A stretch of 64,000 nt of DNA from Scylla paramamosain. Lineage: Eukaryota; Arthropoda; Malacostraca; Decapoda; Portunidae. The position numbers and the translations under genes were made by a program. Location of the stretch: NCBI RefSeq assembly GCF_035594125.1, contig NC_087156.1, positions 12,854,806 to 12,918,805 on the forward strand. The letters run 5' to 3'. Positions 54,201-64,000 of the stretch are shown here, one piece after another (the first letter of the stretch is position 1; each line of letters opens with the position of its first letter). The notes beneath the pieces are model-generated. The model had not been told where the DNA came from. It ran no database searches and saw only the letters and a program-made list of their open reading frames with translations.

Positions 54201-57200
54201 TTTGATATCTAAGAAACTTCTCCATATACACCGAGTTTTGCGATTTTTGCTTTGTTGCTGTTGTGAAACTATAAAACACTCATTATACACGTTTCTCGTA
54301 ATGTCCTTTTGTATCCCAAGATAGAGTGCTTTCCATCCATTTTAGCGTTTTTTTTTTAAGGTAAGAAGCTCAAAAACACTCAAAATATACCTTTTTGGTA
54401 ATGTTATTCTATTTCTCCATATTCGTTGGTTTGCATCCAATTTAGCGTTTTTTTTTACGTAAAACACTGAAAAGACACTTTTTCAGTAATTTTGTGATGG
54501 ATTCCCACATTTAGTGACTTCCATATTATTTATCGTTTTCATGCCTAACATGCTGAAAAAAAACCACAAAAGACAGGTTTCTAGTAAGGTCGTTTAATTT
54601 CCCCATATAGGTGGCTTTGCATGCACTTTAGGGTTTAGTACATAACAGTCCGAAAAACAAGCTAAAATTAACTCTTTTTCAAAATGTTCTTTTTTCATAT
54701 AATTTCCCTGTAATTTGGCAGAATTTTAGTATCTCGGTACCTATAAAGATGAATAAAAAAAACCCTATTTTTTATTTATTTTTTTTATTTTTTCTCTATA
54801 AAGAGTGTTATTTGTGGGCTTTAGCTTTTTGATACTTAAAGAAATTAAAAACACTCATAATACACGTTTCTCGAAATGTCCTTTCGTTTCCTAAACATAA
54901 GATTCTTTGCATGTACTTAAGTGTTTTCATAGGTAACATGATCAAAAACACTCAAAATACATGTTTTTGGTAATGTTATTCTGTTTCTAAATAAAGGGTG
55001 TTTTGCATGCGTTTGAGCGTTTTGGTATATAAGAAGCTCGAAAACAGAAAAAACACTTGGTAAAAGTTGATTTTATTCCCATGTAATGTGATTGCCCTGC
55101 TTTTTAGTGCTTTATTGCCTATTATACTAAAAAGAAAAACTTAAAAGACATTTTTCTGGTAGTGTCATTTTTTTTTTTCCCATATAAACTTTCACATGCA
55201 ATTTCGGGTTTTGGTAACTAAGAATGTGGAAAAAACTCAAAATACGCGCAATTGGTAAGGTTGTTATCTTTCTCAATTAATAGTGTTGTTATTCAGGAGT
55301 TTCACCATTTTGGTATCTAAGAAACTTCTCCATATATATGTGTTTTTGCGTTTTTTGCCTTTTGCTTCTTGAGAATCTATAAAACACTCATTATACATGT
55401 TTCTCGTAATGTCCTTTTGTTAACCAATATAGAGAGCTTTCAATCCATTTTCGCGTTTTTTTTTTTTTTTTTTTTTAAAGCTCAAAAATACTCAAAATAT
55501 ACATTTTGGTAATCTTATTCTATTTTTTCATGTTGGCTGGTTTGCATCCGTTTTAGCATTTTTCTACTTAAAACACGGAAGACACGTTTTCAGTAATTTG
55601 TTTTGGATTCCAAAATAGAATGAATTCCATATTGTTAATTGTTTTGGTGACTAACATGCTGAAAAACACGAAACACAGGTTTCTCGTAAAGACGTTTAAT
55701 TTCCCCATATAGTTGGCTTTGCATGCACTTTAGGGTTTTGTGCATAACAGTCCGAAAAAATAAAGCTAAAATTAACTCTTTTGATAATGTTCTTTTTCCA
55801 TATAATTTCCCAGAATTTTGCCAGAATTTTGTGATATTGGTACCTATGAAGATGAATAACGAAAAAAAAAACCTTATTTATTTATTTTCTTTTTTTCTTC
55901 TCTATAAAGAGGTTTTAGCTTTTTAGTACTTATGGAACTTAAAAAGACTCATAATACACGTTTCTCCTAATGTCCTTTCGTTTCCCAGACATAGGGTTTT
56001 TTGCATTTATTAAAGCGTTATTAGAAGTAACATGATCAAAAGTCTCAAAATACATGTTTTTGGTAATGATATTCTGTTTCTCCATAATGGATGTTTTGCA
56101 CGCGTTTTAGCGTTTTGGTATATAAGGAGCTCAAAAACACTTAAAGGCAAGTTCTTGGTAAAAGAAGGTTTTATTTCCATGTAATGTGATTGCCCTCCTT
56201 TTAAGTGCTTTATTGCCTAACACGCACAAAAACACTCAAAAGACACTTTTTTGGTAATGTCATTTTTTTACCACATAAAGCTAGTTTTTCATGCAATTTG
56301 GGGTTTTGGTAACTAATGATGTGAAAAACAGTCAAAATACACGCATATCGTAAGGTTGTTCTGTATTCTCAATTAAGAGTGTTTTTCCTCAGTTTCAGCA
56401 TTTTGGTATCTAAGAAACTTATCCATATACACGAGTTTTTGCGTTTTTTGCCTTGTGGTTCTTGTGAAACTATAAAACACTCATTATGCAAGTTTCTTGT
56501 AATGTCCTTTTGTATCTCAGTATAGAGTGCTTTCTATCTATTTTCGCGTTTTTTGTAGATAAGAAGCTCAAAACACTGAAAATATATTTTTTTTGGTAAT
56601 GTTATTCAATTTCTTCATATTCATTGTTTTGCATCCGTTTTAGCGCTTTTTTACGTAAAAAAACTGAAAAGACACTTTTTCAGTAATTTTGTGATGGATT
56701 CCCATATTGAGTGACTTCCATATTATATATCGTTTTGGTGCCTAACATGCTGAAAAACACTCAAAAGACAGGTTTCTCGTAAAGTCGCTTAATTTCCTCA
56801 TATAGGTGGCTTTGCATGCACTTTAGGGTTTGGTACATAACAGTCCGAAAAAAAAGCTAAAATTAAATTTTTTTCATAATTTTCTTTTTTTACATAATTT
56901 TCCTGAATTTTGCCAGAATTTTGGCATCTTGGTACCTATGAAGATGAATAACAAAAAAATAAATAAATTCCTATCTTTTTATTCATTTATTTATTTTTTT
57001 TTCTATAAACAGTGTTATTTATGGGTTTTAGCTAAATGGTACTTAAAGAACTTAAAAACACTCGTAATACATGTTTCTCAAAATGCCCTTTAATTTCCCA
57101 AACATAAGGTTCTTTGCATGTATTTAAGAATTTTTATAGGTAACATGATCAAAAACACTCAAAATACATGTTTTTTGTAATGTTATTCTCTTTTTCCATA

Positions 57201-59737
57201 AAGAATGTTTTGCATTCGTTTTAGCGTTTTGGAATATAAGGAGCTCAAAAACACTTAAAGGCAAGTTGTTAGTAAAAGTTAGTTTCATTCCCATGTAATG
57301 TGATTGCCCTGCTTTTTAGTGCTTTATTGCCTATCATGCTAAAAAAAAAACACTTAAAAGACACTTTTCTGGTAAAGTCTTTTTTTTTCCCACATAAAGC
57401 TACTTCCACATAAAATTTTGTTATTTTGATAACTAAGAATGTGAAAAACACTCAAAATACACGCATTTGGTAAGGTTCTGTTTCTCAATTTAGAGTGTTA
57501 TTCAGGAGTTTCAGCATTTTGTTATCTAAGAAACTTCTCCATATATATGAGTTTTTGCGTTTTTTGCCTTGTGATTCTTGAGAATCTATAAAACATTCAT
57601 TATATTTGTTTCTCGTTTGTTAGCCAATAGAGAAAGAGAAAAAACCACAAAAGACAGGTTTCTCGTAAAGTCGTTTAATTTCCCCATATAGTTGGCTTTG
57701 CACGCACTTCATGGTTTGGTACATAACAGTCCGAAAAAAAAAAACTAAAATTAACTTTTTCGATAATGTTCTTTTTACACATAATTTTCCTGATTTTTCC
57801 CAGAATTTTGGCATCTCAGTACCTATGAAGAAGAATAACAAAAAGAAAAAGAATCCTATTTTTTTATTATATCTTTATTTTTTTCTGTATAAAGAGGTTT
57901 TAGCTTTTTGGTACTTATGGAACTTAAAAACACACATAATACACGTTTCTCATAATGTCCTTTCGTTTCCCAGACATAGGCTTCTTTGCATGTATTTAAG
58001 CGTTTTTAAAGGTAACATGATCAAACAAACTCAAAATAAATGTTTTCGGTAATGTTAATCTGTTTCTCCATAAAGGGTGTTTTGCATGTGTTTTAGCGTT
58101 TTGGTATATAAGGAGTTAAAAAACACTTAAAAGTTTGTTTTATTCCCATGTAATGTGATTGCCCTCCTTTATAATGCTTTATTGCCTAACTCTCTCAAAA
58201 ACCCTCAAAAGATACTTTTCTGGTAATGTCATTTTTTTTTCCCACATAAAGCTAGTTTCGCATGCAATTTGGGGTTGTAGTAACTAAGAATGTGAAAAAC
58301 ACTCAAAATACACGCATTTAGTAATGATATTCTGTTTCTTAATTAAGAGTGTTATTCATGAGTTTCAGCATTTTGGTATCTAAGAAACTTCTCCATATAC
58401 ACTAGTTTTTGCGTTTTTTGCTTCGTGGTTCTTGTGAAACTATAAAATACTCATTATACACGTTTCTCGTAATGTCTTTTTATTTCCCAATATAGAGTGC
58501 TTTGCATCCATTTTCACGTTTTTTTTTTGTTGGTCAGAAGCTCAAAAATACTTAAAATATACCTTTTTGGTAATTTTATTCTATTCATATTGGTCTGTTT
58601 TCATCCGATTTAGAGTTTTTTACGTATAACACTGAAAAGACACGTTTTCAGTAATTTTGTTTTGGATTCCCATATATAGTGACTTCCATATTATTTATCG
58701 TTTTGGTGCCTAACATGCTGAAAAACACTCAAGAGATAGTTTGTAAAGTCGTTTAATTTTCCTATATAGATTGCTTTGCATGCACTTTAGGGTTTCGTAC
58801 ATAACAGTCGGAAAAAAAAGCTAAAATTAACTTTTTCGATAATATTCTTTTATCCACATAATTTCCCTGAATTTTTACGGAATTTTGGCATCTCGGTACC
58901 TTTGAAGATAAATAACAAAAAAAAAAAAATATATTATTTTCTTTTCTTTTATTTATTTATTTTTACTTATTTATTTATTTTTGTGTTTCTTTATAAAGAG
59001 TGTTATTTGTAGGTTTTAGCTTTTTGGTATTTAAGTAACTTAAAAACATTTATAATACATGTTTCTCGTAATGTCCTTTAGTTTCCCAAACATAGGATTC
59101 TTTGCATGTATTTAAGTTTTTTTTATAGGTAACATGATCAAAAACACTCAAAAAAACATGTTTTTTGTAATGTTATTGTGTTTCTCGATAAAGGATTTTT
59201 TGCATTCGTTTTAGCGTTTTGGTATGTAAGGAGCTCAAAAATATTTAACAGCAAGTTCTTGGTAAATTTTTTTATTCACATGTAATGTGATTGCCCTTCT
59301 TTTAAGTACTTTATTGCCTAACACGCTCATAAACACTGAAAAAAAAATTTCTGGCAATATAATTTTTTCCACACATAAACCTAGTTTTGCATCCAATTTC
59401 GTGTTTTGGTAACTAAGAATGTGAAAACACTCAAAATACACGCATTTGGTAAGGTTGTTCTGTATCTCAATCAAGAGATTCAGCATTTTGGTATCTAAGA
59501 AACTTTTGCCTTGTGGTTGTTTTGAAACTATAAAACACTCATTATACAGGTTTCTCGTAATATCCTTTTGTTTCCCAATATAGAGTGCTTTGCATCCATT
59601 TTCGCGTTTTTTGTAGGTAACAGGCTCAAAAACACTCAAAATATACCTTATTCGCAATGTTATTCTATTTCTTCATATTAGTTTGTTTCCATCCGTTTTA
59701 GCGTGTTTCTACGTAAAACACTGAAAAGACAAGTGTT

Positions 59738-59742
59738 AAGTG
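59738..59742 (+). repeat. Target-site duplication, left copy (AAGTG)
   Basis: Left copy of the five-base duplication flanking the LINE; the right copy is at 63076-63080. Its two leading A bases cannot be told apart from the end of the poly(A) on the right side, so the true length is 3 to 5 bp. The empty allele is visible at 29341-29345. Confidence 0.75.
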
Positions 59743-60009
59743 TTCCAGGAGGAGGCAGTAGACATCCAGGAGGAGGCAGTAGACACCTGCCGAAACGATA
59801 ATTACTCCCAGTGAGGTCTAAAGCACTGTTCAGGGGGTGCTGTGAACTTATCATTAAACCCAGCTGTGACCTCACTGAACGTTTCCCTTTGTGTCTCACA
59901 ACACAAGGGGGTAGTCACAGCCTGCCCTTTAAAGACAACTCTCTTCCTCCACACAAAACTACAAGCACCTAATAACACACACACCCTTCACTCCAAAAAT
60001 TTTAAAATC
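59743..60009 (+). promoter_or_regulatory. LINE 5' untranslated region with two 21-bp tandem repeats
   Basis: 59744-59764 and 59765-59785 are two identical 21-bp copies (core CCAGGAGGAGGCAGTAGACA), starting at the second base of the element. Non-LTR elements of this kind carry internal promoters in the 5' region, so 5' tandem units are a plausible promoter module; that role is inferred. The rest, through 60009, shows no coding motif that I recognise, though the endonuclease frame stays open upstream to 59842. Confidence 0.65.
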
Positions 60010-60591
60010 ATGGCGACTCCTACACCAGCCTCGGAGTCCCCATCTGGGGAGGGGACCATAAATGTCCCCAGGTCGGACTGCCTTTCCGTCGACGACCCTA
60101 AATGTCTTGACACCTCCCTCAACTTTTTCTTCATTAACTTCTGCAACATTCGCGGTCTAAGATCTAATTTTCAATCTGTAGAACACCACCTCTCCTCTTC
60201 TAAACCTCATCTTCTTTTCCTCACTGAAACTCAGGTGTCTGAGGCAACTGACAGTAGCCCCTTTTCTGTTCCCTCCTACTTTCTCTATCCTCATTTTCGA
60301 TCCAAAGCTGGATGCTGCGTTTACGTGCGCAATGACTTAACCTGCTCTCGTGCCCACGCTCTTGAATCTTCCGAGTTTTCCACCATCTGGCTACGACTAC
60401 AGAGTCATTCTCATACTAAATTTATCTGTGCTGTATACCTCTCTCTTAACTCCTATGACTATAAGAAATTCTTTGACTACTTAACTTCCAAAGTGGAGCA
60501 CATTCTGACCCTCTTCCCTTTTGCAGAGATCTCCATTCTTGGAGACTTCAATGTTCACCACCAGCTTTTGGCTTTCCTCTCCCTTCACTGA
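60010..60591 (+). pseudogene. LINE ORF2, endonuclease part (frame 1)
   Basis: Apurinic/apyrimidinic-type endonuclease domain that nicks target DNA to prime reverse transcription. I start it at ATG 60010 (AAAATCATGG context); an in-frame ATG at 59842 exists but the extra residues are not family-like. Visible motifs: NFCNIRGLRSN at residues 43-53, LTETQ with the catalytic Glu at residue 73, YVRNDL, and GDFNVHH at residues 178-184 (catalytic Asp/Asn). The frame is then lost in a run of four T (60566-60569) where three would keep it open, and TGA stops it at 60589-60591. The terminal SDHNLI motif (60764-60781) is in the next frame. Confidence 0.9.
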
Positions 60592-61489
60592 CCATCCTGG
60601 TGAACTAGCCTACAACTTTGCTATCCTCCATGACCTAGAGCAATTGGTGCAACACCCTACTCGTATTCCTGACCGTCTTGGAGATACGCCCAACATTCTT
60701 GACCTCTTCCTGACCTCTAATCCTTCTGCTTATGCTGTCACCCTTTCTTCTCCGTTGGGCTCCTCCGATCACAATCTCATATCTTTATCTTGTCCTATCA
60801 CTCCAATCCCTCTTCAGGATCCCCCTAAGCGAAGGTGCCTCTGGCGTTTTGCCTCTGCTAGTTGGGGGGACCTGAGGAGGTATTTTGCTAATTTTCCTTG
60901 GAATGACTACTGCTTTCGTGTCAGAGACCCGTCTTTGTGTGCTGAGCGCATAACAGAGGTGATAGTGTCTGGCATGGAGGCGTACATTCCTCACTCTTTT
61001 TCTCGTCCTAAACCTTCTAAACCTTGGTTTAACACAGCTTGTTCTCGTGCTATACATGATAGAGAGGTGGCCCACAAAAGGTACTTAAGCCTTCCTTCAC
61101 CAGAATCTCATGCACTTTATATTTCTGCCCGGAACCATGCCAAGTCTCTTCTCCAACTAGCCAAAAACTCCTTCATTAACAGAAAATGTCAAAACCTTTC
61201 AAGATCTAACACCCCTCGTGATTTCTGGCATCTAGCCAAAAATATCTCCAATAACTTTGCTTCTTCTTCTTTCCCTCCTCTACTTCAACCAGATGGCACC
61301 ACTGCTATCACATCTATTTCTAAAGCTGAACTCTTTGCTCAAACCTTTGCTAAAAACTCTACCTTGGACGATTCTGGGCTTGTTCCTCCCTCTCCTCCAC
61401 CCTCTGACTACTTCATGCCACGTATTAAAATTCTTCGCAATGATGTTTTCCATGCCCTCGCTGGCCTTATGGAAGGCTTATGGACCTGA
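60567..61489 (+). pseudogene. LINE ORF2, endonuclease C-terminus and linker (frame 2)
   Basis: Continues the endonuclease in the +1 frame: [17 protein letters not shown], then [11 protein letters not shown] and SSDHNLI (catalytic Asp 60767-60769, His 60770-60772). After that comes the linker to the RT ([30 protein letters not shown]). The frame ends at TGA 61487-61489, after [10 protein letters not shown]. There a second net +1 phase change near 61468-61476 is needed to reach [10 protein letters not shown] in the RT frame. Confidence 0.88.
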
Positions 61490-62966
61490 TGGGGTCCCTC
61501 CTATTGTTCTCCGAAACTGTGCCTCCGTGCTTGCACCTCGCCTAGTCAAACTCTTTCAGCTCTGTCTGTCAACATCTACCTTTCCTTCTTGCTGGAAGTT
61601 TGCCTACATTCAACCTGTTCCTAAAAAGGGTGACCGCTCTAATCCCTCAAACTACCGTCCTATTGCTTTAATTTCCTGCTTATCTAAAGTTTTTGAATCT
61701 ATCCTCAACAGGAAGATTCTTAAACATCTATCACTTCACAACCTTCTATCTGATCGCCAGTATGGGTTCCGTCAAGGCCGCTCTACTGGTGATCTTCTGG
61801 CTTTCCTTACTGAGTCTTGGTCATCCTCTTTTAGAGACTTTGGTGAAACTTTTGCTGTTGCCTTGGACATATCAAAAGCATTTGATAGAGTCTGGCACAA
61901 AGCTTTGATTTCCAAACTACCCTCCTACGGTTTCTATCCTTCTCTCTGTAACTTCATCTCAAGTTTCCTTTCTGACCGTTCTATTGCTGCTGTGGTAGAC
62001 GGTCACTGTTCTTCTCCTAAATCTATTAACAGTGGTGTTCCTCAGGGTTCTGTCCTGTCACCCACTCTCTTCTTATTATTCATTAATGATCTTCTAAATC
62101 AAACTTCTTGTCCAATCCACTCCTATGCTGATGATACCACCCTGCACTTTTCCACGTCTTTTCATAGACGTCCAACCCTTCAGGAGGTAAACATATCACG
62201 CAGGGAAGCCACAGAACGCCTGACTTCTGATCTTTCTAAAATTTCTGATTGGGGCAAGGCAAACTTGGTATTGTTCAATGCCTCAAAAACTCAATTCCTC
62301 CATCTATCAACTCGACACAATCTTCCAGAAAACTATCCCCTCTTCTTCAATGACACTCAACTGTCCCCCTCTTCTACACTGAACATCCTCGGTCTGTCCT
62401 TTACTTATAATCTGAACTGGAAACTTCACATCTCATCTCTAGCTAAAACAGCTTCTATGAAGTTAGGTGTTCTGAGACGTCTCCGCCAGTTTTTCTCACC
62501 CCCCCAGCTGCTAACTCTGTACAAGGGCCTTATCCGTCCATGTATGGAGTATGCTTCACATGTCTGGGGGGGTTCCACTCATACTGCTCTTCTAGACAGG
62601 GTGGAATCAAAAGCTTTTCGTCTCATCAACTCCTCTCCTCTAACTGACTGTCTTCAGCCCCTCTCTCACAGCCGCAATGTTGCATATCTAGCTGTCTTCT
62701 ACCGCTATTTTCATGCTAACTGCTCTTCTGATCTTGCTAACTGCATGCCTCCCCTCCTTCCGCGGCCTCGCTGCACAATACTTTCTTCTTTCTCTCACCC
62801 CTATTCTGTCCACCTCTCTAACGCAAGAGTTAACCAGTATTCTCAATCATTCATCCCTTTCTCTGGTAAACTCTGGAACTCCTTGCCTGCTTCTGTATTT
62901 CCACCTTCCTATGACTTGAATTCCTTCAAGAGGGAGGTTTCAAGACACTTATCCACCAATTTTTGA
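61475..62966 (+). pseudogene. LINE ORF2, reverse transcriptase part (frame 3)
   Basis: Reverse transcriptase that copies the element RNA at the nicked target. Recognisable coding begins at [10 protein letters not shown] (about 61475). RT motifs in order: VPKKGDRSNPSNYRPIALIS, YGFRQGRSTGDLL, DISKAFDRVWHK (motif A Asp at 61866-61868), GVPQGSVLSPTLFLLFIND (motif B), SYADDTTLH with catalytic YADD at 62124-62135, and the thumb region LIRPCMEYASHVWGG. The stop is TGA 62964-62966. All palm residues are present, so the RT domain itself looks intact. The 569-residue open frame from 61257 includes a non-homologous N-terminal stretch read out of phase. Confidence 0.93.
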
Positions 62967-63077
62967 CCACTGCTTTGGCCCTTTTAAGGGACTGGCATTT
63001 CAGTGGGCATTTTTTTTATTAGATTTTTGTTGCCCTTGGCCAGTATCCTTCCTACATAAAAAAAAAAAAAAAAAAAA
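62967..63077 (+). other. LINE 3' UTR and poly(A) tail
   Basis: About 90 bp of 3' UTR, including GGCCCTTTTAAGGG (an imperfect palindrome near 62978-62991), followed by 20 uninterrupted A at 63058-63077. No AATAAA signal is visible. The last two A may belong to the target duplication. Confidence 0.85.
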
Positions 63078-64000
63078 GTGATTTTGTTTTGGATTCCCAT
63101 ATAGAGTGACTTCCATATTATTTATTGTTCTGGTGCCTAACATGCTGAAAAACACTCAAAAGACAGGTTTTTGGTAAAGTCGTTTAATTTCCCTATAGAG
63201 GTGGCTTTGCATGCAATTTAGGTTTTGGTACATAACTGTCCGAAAAAAAAGCTAAAATTAGCTTTTTTTTGATAATGTTCTTTTTTCCACATAATTTCCC
63301 TGAATTTTGCCAGAATTTTGGCATCTCGGTACCTATGAAGAAGAATAAGAAAAAAGGAATTTTTTTTCTCTCTATAAAAAGTGTTATTTATGGATTTTAG
63401 TTTTTTGGTGCTTAAGGAATTTTATAATATTCATAATACACGTTTCTCGTAATGTCCTTTCGTTTCCCAAACATAGGGTTCTTTCCATGTATTTAAGCGT
63501 TTTTATAGGTAACATGATCAAAAACACTCAAAATACATGTTTTTGGTAATGTTATTCTGTTTCTTCATAAAGGGTGTTTTGCATGCGTTTTAGTGTTTTG
63601 ATATGTTAGGAGCTCAAAAACACTTAAAGGCAAGTTCTTGGAAAAAGTTGGTTTTATTCCCATGTCATGTGATTGCCCTGCTTTTTAGTGCTTTATTGCC
63701 TAACACGCTCAAAAACACTAAAGTCGTTTAATTTCCTCATGTAGGTGGCTTTGCATGCACTTTAGGGTTTGGTACATAACAGTCCGAAAAAAAAGCTAAA
63801 ATTTTATTTTTTCATAATATTATTTTTTCACATAATTTCCCTGAAATATGCCAGAATTTTGGCATCTCGGTACCTATGAAGATAAATAAAAAAAATAAAA
63901 ATCCGTTTTAATTTATTTATTTATTTTCTCTATAAAGAGTGTTATTTGTGTGTTTTAACTCTTTTCGTACTCATGGAACTTAAAAACACTCATAATACAC
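63076..64000 (+). repeat. Satellite block C5, part after the LINE
   Basis: Continues exactly where the array was split (AAGTGATTTTGTTTTGG), with subunits 7-10 of variant o, then variant p from anchor 63520. At 63720 subunit 3 is joined directly to subunit 8 (AAACACTA/AAGTCGTTTAA), removing roughly five subunits. The array continues to the window edge. Confidence 0.88.

Larger units (their letters stand above)
44908..59742 (+). repeat. Satellite block C5 (super-repeat copy, forward), part before the LINE
   Basis: Starts at 44908 with a unit equivalent to C1 position about 222, joined directly to the outer end of inverted C4. HOR anchors: 45802, 46629, 47752, 49534, 50628, 51635, 52730, 53834, 54942, 56037, 57150, 58022 and 59139, that is variants b, c, d, f, g, h, i, j, k, l, m, n, o. 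It has private deletions near 45990 (joining subunit 3 to subunit 5) and near 57615 (losing most of subunits 5-7). It keeps the normal sequence where C1 and C4 have the GTACC scar. Variant o has a characteristic deletion in subunit 4 (GAAACTTTTGCCTTGTGG at 59502), shared with C3 at 29100. Confidence 0.9.
59743..63075 (+). mobile_element. Near full-length APE-type LINE (jockey-like)
   Basis: A 3.33-kb non-LTR retrotransposon with much higher GC than the surrounding satellite. Order: 5' region with a 21-bp tandem repeat, one interrupted ORF with an apurinic endonuclease domain then reverse transcriptase, a short 3' UTR and a 20-base poly(A). It is flanked by AAGTG. No separate ORF1 (gag-like zinc-knuckle protein) is seen; only about 270 bp precede the ORF2 start. 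The unbroken poly(A), the intact 5' end and the empty copy of the site in C3 point to a recent insertion. Two frame changes make this copy non-autonomous as read. The jockey-like label rests on the domain order and motifs; RTE or another APE clade is not excluded. Confidence 0.93.

Noticed and set aside
2963..59657. Dozens of 60-140-codon open frames on both strands with similar peptides (NTQN..FW, HVSRNVL, FFPN.ECF)
   Set aside because: They track the satellite subunits, occur on both strands, begin and end at random mutations, and consist of low-complexity F/K/N/I-rich peptides. They recur because the DNA recurs; no codon-level conservation is apparent.
60785..61075. Minus-strand 96-codon frame within the LINE, plus shadow frames at 59678-59984, 61693-61908 and 62713-62919
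   Set aside because: They lie opposite or out of phase with ORF2, whose protein motifs are unambiguous.
1..64000. Telomeric (TTAGG)n arrays, tRNA or rRNA genes, CENP-B box, LTRs
   Set aside because: None was seen on reading both strands; tRNA-like or rRNA-like conserved stretches are absent. This is a visual search, so very short or degenerate matches could be missed.

Overview
Eukaryotic, very AT-rich, essentially non-genic DNA. About 59 kb of the 64 kb is one complex satellite family; the rest is two non-LTR retrotransposons. No host protein-coding gene, tRNA, rRNA or bacterial-type feature is supported. The two retrotransposons (an APE/RT element of jockey-like type, and a CR1-type relic) resemble elements I associate with decapod crustaceans, crabs in particular. 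That assignment is from memory of the protein families, not from a search.

The satellite has three tiers. Tier 1 is a degenerate subunit of about 95 bp, with a 5' box like AAAACACTCAAAATACACG, a middle CGTAATGTCC/GGTAATGTT box and a 3' half like TTTGCATGCGTTTTAGCG followed by GGTA. Tier 2 is a higher-order repeat (HOR) of about 1.1 kb. In the clean copy 11292-12386 it is 1,095 bp, with subunit starts at 11292, 11388, 11483, 11582, 11730, 11826, 11915, 12009, 12115 and 12291. Subunits 4 (148 bp) and 9 (176 bp) look like fusions of neighbouring subunits. Tier 3: the HORs are not interchangeable. About 16 recognisable variants (called a-p here) recur in the same order, making a super-repeat of roughly 17 kb.

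Layout: C1, 1-13320 (+; variants a, c, d, f-n); C2, 13320-17310 (+; short copy, about g to j); C3, 17310-30175 (+; a-d, an extra unit, f, i, j, m-p); D, 30175-34397, a more diverged monomeric stretch of the same family without clear HOR order, split by a dead CR1 at about 30305-31981 (-); a 33-bp non-satellite junction; C4, 34430-44907, a copy in inverted orientation (variants o down to d); C5, 44908-64000 (+; a-d, f-p), split by a nearly complete 3.3-kb LINE at 59743-63075.

C4 is the inverted sister of C1. HOR anchors pair as (C1 position + C4 position) = 47052-47060 over about 8 kb, and the two share private scars, so the window holds an inverted duplication with arms of about 11 kb around a 21-kb spacer. 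The history readable here is: super-repeat amplification, losses of whole HOR units, a small inversion inside variant d, inverted duplication of C1/C4, and a late LINE insertion into C5. The empty target site of that insertion is preserved in C3. A centromeric, heterochromatic or sex-linked location is possible but is not shown by the sequence.
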